DNA of 64,000 nucleotides from CAMLIZ01 sp036231905 (GTDB lineage: Bacteria; Pseudomonadota; Gammaproteobacteria; Burkholderiales; Burkholderiaceae_C). The DNA is taken from NCBI RefSeq assembly GCF_036231905.1, contig NZ_JAZARE010000001.1, positions 310,001 to 374,000 of the forward strand, given 5' to 3'. This document shows positions 51,541 to 61,370 of this stretch, piece after piece. The notes under the pieces are model-generated. The model had not been told where the DNA came from. It ran no database searches and was given only the letters and a program-made list of their open reading frames with translations. Both the position numbers and the translations under genes were made by a program. The stretch's first letter is position 1. Each line of letters begins with the position of its first letter.

Positions 51541-52773
51541 TCAGTCCCAGCTCAGTGCGCCACCGGATTGGTACTCGATGACGCGCGTTTCAAAAAAGTT
51601 GCGCTCCTTCTTCAGGTCGATCATTTCGCTCATCCACGGGAACGGGTTCTCCTCGTTCGGGAAGAGCTCTTCCAGCCCGATCTGCGTGGCACGCCGGTTG
51701 GCGATGTAGCGCAGATAGCCCTTGAACATGCTGGCGTTGAGGCCCAGCACGCCGCGCGGCATGGTGTCCTCGGCGTAGCGGTATTCCAGCTCCACCGCCT
51801 TCAGGAACAGGGCCTTGATCTCGGCCTTGAACTGAGGCGTCCACAGGTGCGGGTTCTCGAGCTTGATCTGGTTGATCAGGTCGATGCCGAAGTTGCAGTG
51901 CATCGACTCGTCGCGCAGGATGTACTGATACTGCTCGGCAGCGCCGGTCATCTTGTTCTGGCGGCCCAGTGCCAGGATCTGCGTGAAGCCGACGTAGAAG
52001 AACAGGCCTTCCATCAGGCAAGCGAAGACGATCAGGCTCTTGAGCAGGGTCTGGTCGGCTTGCGGCGTGCCGGTGTGGAAGTGCGGATCCATGATCGCGT
52101 CGATGAACGGGATCAGGAACTCGTCCTTCTCGCGGATGGAGGCGACCTCGTGGTACGCGTTGAAGATCTCGCTCTCGTCGAGACCCAGCGACTCCACGAT
52201 GTACTGGTAGGCGTGGGTGTGGATCGCTTCTTCGAAGGCCTGGCGCAGCAGGAACTGGCGGCACTCCGGCGCCGTGATGTGGCGGTAGGTGCCCAGCACG
52301 ATGTTGTTGGCGGCCAGCGAATCGGCGGTGACGAAGAAGCCGAGGTTGCGCTTGATGATGCGGCGCTCGTCTTCGCTCAGGCCGTTCGGGTCCTTCCAGG
52401 TCGCGATGTCGCGCGACATGTTCACCTCTTGCGGCATCCAGTGGTTGGCGCAGGTGGCGAGGTACTTTTCCCAGGCCCACTTGTACTTGAACGGCACCAG
52501 CTGGTTCACGTCGGTGGCGCCGTTGATGATGCGCTTGTCGGCCATGTTCACGCGGCGCGTGGGCTGCGACTGCATCGGCTTGGCAATGACGGGCGGCGTG
52601 GGGATGGCGGCCGGAGCGGCGGGCCGTGCGGGGACGGCGGACTGGAGAGCGGGCTGCGCTGCAACCTGCGTCGGAAGCGGCGACGGGGTCGCGGCCCGCG
52701 CGTCACGTGATGCTTGAGGCGCGGTGCTGTTTGATGGAGTCGTCGGTTTGACTTCGTCGTCCCAGACCAGCAT
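51541..52773 (-). CDS. nrdB: Class Ia ribonucleoside-diphosphate reductase beta subunit
   Basis: A 410-residue R2 protein. The diiron/tyrosyl-radical site is readable: E182, H185 and radical Y189 in FEEAIHTHAYQYI correspond to E. coli E115, H118 and Y122; the later E/H ligands lie in RDESMHCNFG. About 76 N-terminal residues (Pro/Ala-rich) precede the region aligning with E. coli NrdB (376 aa), a known feature of many betaproteobacterial forms. AGGAAG lies before ATG 52773. It follows nrdA by 155 bp. Confidence 0.96.
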   Translation of the reverse strand: MLVWDDEVKPTTPSNSTAPQASRDARAATPSPLPTQVAAQPALQSAVPARPAAPAAIPTPPVIAKPMQSQPTRRVNMADKRIINGATDVNQLVPFKYKWAWEKYLATCANHWMPQEVNMSRDIATWKDPNGLSEDERRIIKRNLGFFVTADSLAANNIVLGTYRHITAPECRQFLLRQAFEEAIHTHAYQYIVESLGLDESEIFNAYHEVASIREKDEFLIPFIDAIMDPHFHTGTPQADQTLLKSLIVFACLMEGLFFYVGFTQILALGRQNKMTGAAEQYQYILRDESMHCNFGIDLINQIKLENPHLWTPQFKAEIKALFLKAVELEYRYAEDTMPRGVLGLNASMFKGYLRYIANRRATQIGLEELFPNEENPFPWMSEMIDLKKERNFFETRVIEYQSGGALSWD

Positions 52774-52834
52774 GTGTGTACTTCCTAATGTTGTGAATTA
52801 TCGGAGTGTTGTGTGCAAACACCAAGCACTTCTT

Positions 52835-52919
52835 GACATCAACGCGATGTCGTTGTTGCGGCCTCGCATCGCATTTCCTCGTTGCGATGCGAGCCGCATT
52901 CAGCGCATCGACGATGCGC
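52835..52919 (-). other. Three tandem hairpins in the nrdA-nrdB spacer
   Basis: Perfect inverted repeats at 52835-52851 (GACATC/GATGTC), 52863-52893 (CTCGCATCGC/GCGATGCGAG, 11 nt loop) and 52903-52919 (GCGCATCG/CGATGCGC, 1 nt centre) fill most of the 155 bp gap. None is followed by a clear U run on the minus strand. They may set differential stability or attenuation between alpha and beta subunits. Confidence 0.5.
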
Positions 52920-52928
52920 CGACAGCGA

Positions 52929-55832
52929 TCACTGACACGCTTCGCACGTGGGGTCGTCGATCGCGCAGAACTTGATGTCGGTGGCCGGTGCGGCGTCCGC
53001 TGCCTGCACCATTTGCGCTTGCGCTTGTGCGGCCACTGCATCGAGCGCGGACACGCCACCACCCGAACTCACCGCGTTCATCGCGCCCGCTTTCACCGTG
53101 GACTTCTCGGCGTGCGTGGCACCCATGGTGCGCAGGTAGTAGGTGGTCTTCAGGCCACGCAGCCAGGCGAGCTTGTAGGTCTCGTCGAGCTTCTTGCCCG
53201 AGGCACCCGCCATGTAGATGTTCAGGCTCTGCGCCTGGTCGATCCACTTCTGGCGCCGCGCCGCCGCTTCCACCAGCCACTGGGTTTCCACCTCGAACGC
53301 GGTGGCGTACAAGGCCTTCAGCTCTTCCGGCACACGGTCGATGCGGCGCAGCGAACCGTCGAAGTGCTTGAGGTCCATCACCATCACGTCGTCCCACAGG
53401 CCGAACTTCTTGAGGTCGCGCACCAGGTACTCGTTGATGACGGTGAACTCGCCCGACAGGTTGCTCTTGACCGAGAGGTTGCCGAAGCACGGCTCGATCG
53501 ACGCATCCACGCCGATGATGTTGGAGATGGTGGCGGTGGGCGCGATGGCCACGCAGTTGGAGTTGCGCATGCCGTGCTCCTGCACCCGCGAACGCAGCGC
53601 GTCCCAGTCCAGGCTCGTCGAGCGGTCCACTTCCACGTAGCCGCCGCGCGCCTGGGCCAGCAGGTCCAGCGAGTCGATCGGCAGGATGCCCCGGTCCCAC
53701 AGCGAGCCGCGGTAGCTGGAGTAGCGGCCGCGCTCGGCCGCCAGCTCGGTGGAGGCCCAGTAGGCGTAGTAGCACACCGCTTCCATCGAGCGGTCAGCGA
53801 ACTCGACCGCCGCCTCGCTGGCGTAGGGCGTGCGCAGCTGGTACAGGCAATCCTGGAAGCCCATGATGCCCAGCCCCACCGGGCGGTGGCGCAGGTTGGA
53901 ATCGCGCGCCTTCTTCACCGCGTAGTAGTTGATGTCGATCACGTTGTCGAGCATCCGCATCGCGGTGGCGACCGTCTTCTTCAGCTTGGCATGGTCGATC
54001 GCGCCGTCCAAGATGTGCTGCGCGAGATTGACCGAGCCCAGGTTGCAGACCGCGATTTCGGTGTCGCTGGTGTTCAGCGTGATCTCGGTGCAGAGGTTGC
54101 TGCTGTGCACCACGCCCGCATGCTGCTGGGGGCTGCGCACATTGCAGGCGTCCTTGAAGGTGATCCAGGGATGGCCGGTCTCGAACAGCATCGACAGCAT
54201 CTTGCGCCACAGGTCCTTGGCCGGCATGCGCTTGAAGAGCTTGATCTCGCCGCGGTCGACCTTGGCCTCGTAGGCGGTGTAGGCCTCCTCGAAGGCGGTG
54301 CCGAACTTGTCGTGCAGGTCCGGGCAGGTGCTGGGCGAGAACAGGGTCCAGTCGCCACCTTCGTGCACCCGCTTCATGAACAGGTCCGGAATCCAGTTCG
54401 CGGTGTTCATGTCGTGGGTGCGCCGGCGGTCGTCGCCGGTGTTCTTGCGCAGCTCGAGGAACTCCTCGATGTCCAGGTGCCAGGCTTCCAGGTAGGCGCA
54501 CACCGCGCCCTTGCGCTTGCCACCCTGGTTGACCGCCACGGCGGTGTCGTTCACCACCTTGAGGAACGGCACCACGCCCTGGCTCTTGCCGTTGGTGCCC
54601 TTGATGTGCGAGCCGAGCGCACGCACGCGGGTCCAGTCGTTGCCCAGGCCGCCGGCGAACTTGGAAAGCAGCGCGTTTTCCTTCAGCGCTTCATAGATGC
54701 CGTCCAGGTCGTCGGCCACCGTGGTGAGGTAGCAGCTGGACAGCTGCGAGCGCCGCGTGCCGGCATTGAACAGCGTGGGCGTGCTGCTCATGAAATCGAA
54801 GCTGCTCAGCACTTCGTAGAACTCGATCGCACGCGCTTCGCGGTCGATCTCGTTCAGCGCCAAGCCCATGGCCACGCGCATGAAGAAGGCCTGCGGCATC
54901 TCGATGCGGTGGTCGCGCACATGCAGGAAATAGCGGTCGTACAGCGTCTGCAGGCCGAGGTAGTCGAACTGCAGGTCGCGGCTGGCGTTGAGCGCAGCGC
55001 CCAGCTTGGCCAGGTCGAACTGCAGCAGCTTCTCGTCCAGCAGTTCCGCGTCCACGCCCTTCTTGATGAAGCCGGGGAAGTAGTCCGCATAACGGGCCTG
55101 CATGTCCGCCTGCATCACTTCCTCGCCGAGGATTTCCCGGCGGATCGTGTGGAGCAACAGGCGTGCCGTGGCGCGCGTGTAGCCCGGGTCCTTCTCGATC
55201 AGCGTGCGGGCGGCCAGGATGGCGGCCTTGTACACCTCGTCGATCGGCACGCCGTCATACAGGTTGCGGCGCGTCTCGGCGAGGATGGGCTCCGGCTTCA
55301 CGTCGGCGCCCAGGTCGGCGCAGGCCGACTCGATCAGCATCTGCAGCTTGGCCGAATCCAGCGGCACGCGCACGCCGGCGTCCAGCACGAACAGCTGCGG
55401 TTCCGCAGCGGCCGGGGTCTCGCCCTGCTTGGCCCGCTCCTGCGCACGGCGCTCGCGGTAGAGCACGTAGGCGCGTGCCACTTCATGGTGGCCGCCGCGC
55501 ATCAGGCCGAGCTCGACCTGGTCCTGCACGTCCTCGATATGGAAGGTGCCGCCGCCCGGACGCGAACGCAGCAGCGCACGCACCACGCTCTCGGTCAGGC
55601 CGTCCACCGTCTCGCGCACGCTGGCCGAGGCCGCGCCCTGGGTGCCGTGCACCGCGAGGAAGGCCTTCATCAGCGCCACCGCGATCTTGTTCGGCTCGAA
55701 GGACACCACCGCGCCGTTGCGACGGATGATCTGGTAGCCCTGGTAGGCCGATGCCGTGGCAGGCGCCGAGGCAGCGGCTGCCACGGCTTGGGGCGCGGAC
55801 GACTCGGAAGAACGGGTGACGACAGTTTGCAT
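52929..55832 (-). CDS. nrdA: Class Ia ribonucleoside-diphosphate reductase alpha subunit
   Basis: A 967-residue R1 protein, about 200 residues longer than E. coli NrdA. The extension holds an ATP-cone (RRNGAVVSFEPNKIAVALMKAF, about 35-125) and a second ATP-cone-like region (about 135-235), as in Pseudomonas. Catalytic NLCTEI, the CNLGSVNL block and the C-terminal redox pair CEAC are present. ATG 55832 is chosen because an AGAAGGG ribosome site lies between it and an earlier in-frame ATG at 55847. It converts ribonucleotides to deoxyribonucleotides with NrdB. Confidence 0.96.
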   Translation of the reverse strand: MQTVVTRSSESSAPQAVAAAASAPATASAYQGYQIIRRNGAVVSFEPNKIAVALMKAFLAVHGTQGAASASVRETVDGLTESVVRALLRSRPGGGTFHIEDVQDQVELGLMRGGHHEVARAYVLYRERRAQERAKQGETPAAAEPQLFVLDAGVRVPLDSAKLQMLIESACADLGADVKPEPILAETRRNLYDGVPIDEVYKAAILAARTLIEKDPGYTRATARLLLHTIRREILGEEVMQADMQARYADYFPGFIKKGVDAELLDEKLLQFDLAKLGAALNASRDLQFDYLGLQTLYDRYFLHVRDHRIEMPQAFFMRVAMGLALNEIDREARAIEFYEVLSSFDFMSSTPTLFNAGTRRSQLSSCYLTTVADDLDGIYEALKENALLSKFAGGLGNDWTRVRALGSHIKGTNGKSQGVVPFLKVVNDTAVAVNQGGKRKGAVCAYLEAWHLDIEEFLELRKNTGDDRRRTHDMNTANWIPDLFMKRVHEGGDWTLFSPSTCPDLHDKFGTAFEEAYTAYEAKVDRGEIKLFKRMPAKDLWRKMLSMLFETGHPWITFKDACNVRSPQQHAGVVHSSNLCTEITLNTSDTEIAVCNLGSVNLAQHILDGAIDHAKLKKTVATAMRMLDNVIDINYYAVKKARDSNLRHRPVGLGIMGFQDCLYQLRTPYASEAAVEFADRSMEAVCYYAYWASTELAAERGRYSSYRGSLWDRGILPIDSLDLLAQARGGYVEVDRSTSLDWDALRSRVQEHGMRNSNCVAIAPTATISNIIGVDASIEPCFGNLSVKSNLSGEFTVINEYLVRDLKKFGLWDDVMVMDLKHFDGSLRRIDRVPEELKALYATAFEVETQWLVEAAARRQKWIDQAQSLNIYMAGASGKKLDETYKLAWLRGLKTTYYLRTMGATHAEKSTVKAGAMNAVSSGGGVSALDAVAAQAQAQMVQAADAAPATDIKFCAIDDPTCEACQ

Positions 55833-55978
55833 AGGGGCCCTTCTCATGAAGCAGTCAACCCGCCAGGCGGCGACGCGGCGCGGCCTGGGCGAGGTGGATG
55901 TTGGAGATCTGTGTGTTGTGAAGGCGGTGCCCTGAGCACCGCCACCCGTGGCCGCGTTCGTTGCGCGGATCGGGCGAT

Positions 55979-55987
55979 TGTGGAAAA
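55979..55987 (-). promoter_or_regulatory. Candidate DnaA box upstream of nrdA
   Basis: TTTTCCACA on the minus strand fits the relaxed DnaA consensus TTWTNCACA. A weaker TCTCCACA-like match follows. DnaA boxes regulate nrdAB in E. coli; relevance here is inferred. Confidence 0.35.
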
Positions 55988-56036
55988 GCCTGTGGAGATT
56001 CGGTGGAGTGCACGTGGATCGTTTGGATTCGCTCAG

Positions 56037-56052
56037 GCACTACATCTGGTGT
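56037..56052 (-). promoter_or_regulatory. NrdR box 1 upstream of nrdA
   Basis: ACACCAGATGTAGTGC on the minus strand matches 12 of 16 positions of the NrdR palindrome ACACTATATATAGTGT, including both outer half-sites. It lies exactly 32 bp from a second box. Confidence 0.75.
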
Positions 56053-56068
56053 CGGCACAGCACTTTAA

Positions 56069-56084
56069 GCACTACCTATAGCGT
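56069..56084 (-). promoter_or_regulatory. NrdR box 2 upstream of nrdA
   Basis: ACGCTATAGGTAGTGC on the minus strand matches 12 of 16 NrdR positions. The 32 bp centre-to-centre spacing with the other box is the known three-helix-turn arrangement of NrdR sites. Confidence 0.75.
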
Positions 56085-56171
56085 ACCCCATGCGGGCTTT
56101 CCCGATTGAACAATCGTGTGAAGACCCAGCGCGCCGGCGGGCGGCGCTTGCTTTTGTCGGCTTTTTTTGGC

Positions 56172-56746
56172 TTAGGCGCGCGCCGGAAACCGGGCGTCGT
56201 CCCAGCCGAGTGCGGCTTGCAGCGCGGCCCAGTCGAAGCCCGGGCCCGGGTCGATCTTGCGGCCGGCCGCCACGTGCTCGTGGCCCACGACATGGCGCAC
56301 CGGGTAGCGGGCGGCCACGGCCCGCAGCAACGGCACCAGGGCGGTGTACTGGGCCGGATGGAAGGTTTCGCCCTCCAGCCCTTCCAGCTCGATGCCGATG
56401 GAGAAATCGTTGCAGTTGTCGCGCCCCTGCCACTGCGAGCGGCCGGCGTGCCAGGCGCGTGCATCGCAGGACACGAACTGCACGGTCTGGCCATCGCGCC
56501 GCACCAGAAAATGGGCCGACACCTGCAGCCCGCGGATCTGCTGGAAGTACGGATGGGCCTCCCAGTCGAGCCGGTTGGTGAACAGCCGCTCGATCTCGTC
56601 GCCGCCGTACACCCCGGGTGGCAGGCTGATCGAGTGCAGCACCACCAGGTCGATCGGCGTGCTCTCCGGCCGCGGGCCGAAGTTGGGCGAGGCGCAGGCG
56701 CGAGCGCCGCGCCACCAGCCGTCGTGCCAGTCGGCCACGCCCGGGT

Positions 56747-56750
<4 letters not shown>
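56172..56750 (-). CDS. ampD: 1,6-anhydro-N-acetylmuramyl-L-alanine amidase AmpD
   Basis: A 192-residue zinc amidase of peptidoglycan recycling. Conserved blocks are SPNFGPRP, LVVLHSISLPPGVYGG (first zinc His), EAHPYFQQIRGLQVSAHFLVRRDG, AWHAGRSQW, IGIELEG and HVVGHEHVAAGRKIDPGPGFDW (further zinc ligands). The GTG at 56750 overlaps the pilR stop (GTGA) and is favoured over the GTG at 56738. Activity affects AmpR-type beta-lactamase control in other bacteria. Confidence 0.94.
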
Positions 56751-58311
<1,561 letters not shown>

Positions 58312-58315
<4 letters not shown>

Positions 58316-60252
58316 GGCAGAGGGCTCTGTTCGGGCAGCAGGAGGGCGCCGCGTTTCATGACCACCAGGAAGACATTGCGGTGCGCATCCTGCACGGCGC
58401 CGGGGCGGTAGTCGATGGTGGCGCCATAGCGCTCGCACAACTCCTTGCAAATATACAAGCCGAGCCCGGTGCCCCGGCTGCGGGTGGAGAAGAACGGCTC
58501 GAACAGATGCCGCTCCACCTCGGGCGGTATCGGCGCGCCGTCGCTGGCCACCGACAGCGTGGCGGCGTGTTCATTGTCGGCGCGCAGGCGCAGCACGATC
58601 GCGCCGGGGTTCTCGCTGGCGTGCCGGCGGGCGTTGTCCAGCAGGTTGATCAGCACACGGCGCAGGTGGTCGGGCTCGAAGGCCACGCCCACCGGCTCGC
58701 GCGGCAGTTTCACGCGCAGCCGGCTGCCTTCGCCCAGCGGCAGGTGCACGGTGCGTGCCCACTCGCTGCACACCTTGGCCACTTCGGCGGTGGCATCGAT
58801 CACGCGCGCGCTGGGCGGCGTGCCGGGCGCCACCTCCATCACGTCGTCGACGATGCGCTTCAGGCGTTCGGCGTTCTCCGCCACCATGCGGGTAAGCCGG
58901 TGCTGGTCGGGCGTGAGTGCGTCCTCTTCCAGCAGGGCGTTGGCCTGGGAGATCGCCGCCAGCGGGTTGCGGATCTCGTGCGCGATGCCGGCCGACACGC
59001 GGCCCATGGCAGCGAGCTTTTCCTGGCGCGTGCGGCCCTGCACGCTGCGCAGGTCCTCCAGGAACAGCACACACAGCTCCTCGCCGCCTTGCGCCTCAGG
59101 GTTGTCCACCGCGTCGGCCGGCGTGGGCAGGCGGCGGGTAAAACGCACGCGAACCACCAGCGTGCGCGACAAGCCCGGCTCGAACGGCAGCACCACTTCG
59201 CGCCCGGCCTCGGGCCAGCTGCCTTCGGTGAAGGCGCGCTGCACCGCTTCAGTCAAGGCATTCCAGGCCAGCGTCTCCTGCAGCACGAAGGGCGCCGGCC
59301 GGCACATGCTGTGGGCACCCAGCAGCAGGCGGGCCGCCGGGTTGGCAGTGCGCACGCGGCCGCGCCGGTCCACCACCATCACGCCGTCCTGCATCTGCTC
59401 GATCACCAGCCGGTTCAGCTGCGCCTGCTGGCGCGCCAGCTGCAGGGTGCCGCGTGCGGTGAGCTCCTCGCGTGCCAGGCGCCCGGCCAGCTCGCCGGCG
59501 AGCAAGGTGATGACAAAAAAGCCGATGCCGGCCAGGCCCGCCTGGGTCATGGGCGCGGTCATGTCGCCGCCATGCAATCCGGCGCGCCAGGCGCTGCCCA
59601 GCAGCATCAGCGCGATGGCCGCCGCAGCGCCCAGCGCCATCACGCGTGGCGTCAGCACGCCGGCCATCAGCACCGGCAGCACCAGCAGCGCCACGTAGTT
59701 GAAGTTGGAGGTGGGCTCCAGCAGGTGCAGCACCGAGAAGGCCAGCAGGTCCACGCCGATGGTGGCCAGCCACTGCGGGCTGCTCACCCGCGCCAGCGAC
59801 CGCGGGCTGGCCGGCGCACGGAAGCGCGGCATGATCCACAGCGCGATCGCCTGCGCGGCGTAGGCCAGGCACACCACCAGCGGCCCGCCCGCTCCGCGCA
59901 GGCCGAACACCGCGCCCACGAGTTGCGCCACCACCAGTGCCACGCCGAGCGCTGCACGCGCGGTGACGAAGGTGCGGTAGATGCGCTGGAAGGCCGAGCC
60001 ACCGCCGGAGATGAGCCGCAGCGCCTGGCGGGGCAGGAAGCGGCTGTCGGTCGGGGTGGAATCGTCGCCGCGCCAGCCTTCCAGGCGCGACTCGTCTTCA
60101 TCGTCCCAGCTGTCGCCGTGCAGGTCGCTGGCGCCATTGACACCCAGCACGCCGAACCAGGATTCGTCGATCGAGCGCTCTTCGCGCCGGCGGTCGCCGC
60201 GACGGCGGTCGCGCTGGCGCCGGTTGCCGCGGGGCAGGTCGTTCGCCTTCAT
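58312..60252 (-). CDS. pilS: Sensor histidine kinase PilS
   Basis: A 646-residue kinase. A charged N-terminus of about 95 residues (RRQRDRRRGDRRREE near 11-25) precedes about six membrane spans (about 95-280), a PAS-like domain (QMQDGVMVVDRRGRVRTANPAA), the phospho-acceptor helix GIAHEIRNPLAAIS, and an HATPase with NLLDNARRHA and GTGLGLYICKEL. The N-terminal extension is longer than in Pseudomonas PilS. The ATG overlaps the stop of the PP0621-like gene (ATGA). Confidence 0.92.
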
Positions 60253-60476
60253 CGAGGCGCGGCCGGGCCGAGTGCGCGGTGCGCAGGGCTGCAGAAGTAG
60301 AGCGCCCCATCGGCCACGGCTTCGCCGGCGGGCAGGTGCACCCCGCATTGCGCACAGCGCACCATGGTCTGCAGCGGCACGGCGCCACGGCGCCTGGGCG
60401 GCAGGTTGCGGTTGGCCCGACGCACGGCAAACCACAGCACCACGCCGATCACCAGGATCATCAGCAGGTATTTCAT
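60249..60476 (-). CDS. PP0621-like small membrane zinc-ribbon protein
   Basis: A 75-residue protein with an N-terminal span (about 3-18), a basic ANRNLPPRRRG stretch and a C-terminal CAQCGVHLP...YFCSPAHR zinc-ribbon-like motif. It lies between the ccsA-like gene (18 bp away) and pilS (4 bp overlap), a conserved position in betaproteobacteria. The function is unknown. Confidence 0.82.
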   Translation of the reverse strand: MKYLLMILVIGVVLWFAVRRANRNLPPRRRGAVPLQTMVRCAQCGVHLPAGEAVADGALYFCSPAHRALGPAAPR

Positions 60477-60494
60477 CGCATCAGGCCCATGGCA

Positions 60495-61319
60495 TCAGGC
60501 GCTGCGGTGCAGCAGCACCTCCAGCACGAAGCGGTAGCCCACGTAGGCCAGCAGCAGCAGCACCGCACCGGTGTAGAGCCAGCGCGTGGCGCGGCGCCCG
60601 CGCCAGCCCCACAGGTGACGCCCCACGATGAGGGCCGCAAACACCGCCCAGCCCAGCAGCGAGAACACGGTCTTGTGGCTCCAGTGCCATTGCGCGGTGG
60701 ACCAGGCGCCCAGCAGCAAGGTGGCGGTGAGCACCACGAAACCCGCATCGACAAAACGAAAGGTCAGGCGCTCCAGCCGCAGCAGGGGCATGCCGAACGG
60801 GCCGGTGCCCGCGCTGCCCGCCTTCAGCCGCAGCTGGCGGTCGGCCGAATCCAGCATGGACGCATGCAGCACCGCGGCGCCGAAGAGGCCGTAGGACGCC
60901 ACGCCGAGCATCCAGTGCAGCGGCACCCACGGCGAGCTGGCCAGGGGATGCGGCTCGCCGGGGAAGATCACCGCCACCAGCACCACCAATGCACCCAGCG
61001 CCGCCAGCACACGCCGCACCTGCGGCAGCGGCACGAAGCGGCTTTCGATCGCATGCACCGTGAGCACCAGCCAGGCGGTGATGGACAGCACCGGCGCAAA
61101 GCCGAAGCGCGCACCGGCGCCATGCGGTTCGTCCAGCGCGGCAAAGTCGATCACCAGCGCCACGCCATGCGCCAGCCAGCCCAGCTGCCAGGCCACGGCC
61201 GGCCAGCGGCGCTCGCCGCCACCGGTGAGCGCGGCCAGGCCGTACGCCAGCATCGCCACCCAGGCGACCACCAGCGACAGCAGGCCCGCGCCGCTGTGGG
61301 ACCCGAGGGATAAAATCAT
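60495..61319 (-). CDS. CcsA/YpjD-like cytochrome c assembly membrane protein
   Basis: A 274-residue inner-membrane protein with about eight hydrophobic spans. Family features include LHWMLGVASYGLFGAAVLHASM and FSLLGWAVFAALIVGRHLWGWRGRRA, with the conserved WSHKTVFSLL histidine. It resembles the CcsA/CcmF haem-handling fold, but is shorter and may be the YpjD type, whose role is not proven. It is divergent from ffh with a 51 bp gap. TAAACT lies 6 nt before the ATG and no Shine-Dalgarno is seen. Confidence 0.87.
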   Translation of the reverse strand: MILSLGSHSGAGLLSLVVAWVAMLAYGLAALTGGGERRWPAVAWQLGWLAHGVALVIDFAALDEPHGAGARFGFAPVLSITAWLVLTVHAIESRFVPLPQVRRVLAALGALVVLVAVIFPGEPHPLASSPWVPLHWMLGVASYGLFGAAVLHASMLDSADRQLRLKAGSAGTGPFGMPLLRLERLTFRFVDAGFVVLTATLLLGAWSTAQWHWSHKTVFSLLGWAVFAALIVGRHLWGWRGRRATRWLYTGAVLLLLAYVGYRFVLEVLLHRSA

Positions 61320-61325
61320 CCGGAC

Positions 61326-61331
61326 AGTTTA
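61326..61331 (-). promoter_or_regulatory. -10-like TAAACT 6 nt before the ccsA-like start
   Basis: TAAACT-GTCCGG-ATG on the minus strand has the same 6 nt geometry as comF, yqgE and the gene at 43577. The match to TATAAT is 4 of 6 and no -35 is clear. Confidence 0.35.
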
Positions 61332-61370
61332 CTTTCGCGCCCGCGTTCGCCGGGTTGCGCACCCCACTCC

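Larger units (their letters stand above)
55833..56171 (-). other. nrdA upstream region (339 bp, no gene)
   Basis: Non-coding. It holds an 8 bp hairpin (GGCGGTGC/GCACCGCC, 55923-55943), a possible DnaA box, two NrdR-type boxes and a CGATTG-AA-CAATCG inverted repeat (56103-56116). Near its end GCGCC/GGCGC (56131-56147) is followed on the plus strand by T-rich DNA, although no plus gene precedes it. Confidence 0.55.

Noticed and set aside
52806..56081. A 1091-codon plus-strand frame opposite nrdA
   Set aside because: Antisense shadow; nrdA on the minus strand has all catalytic motifs.
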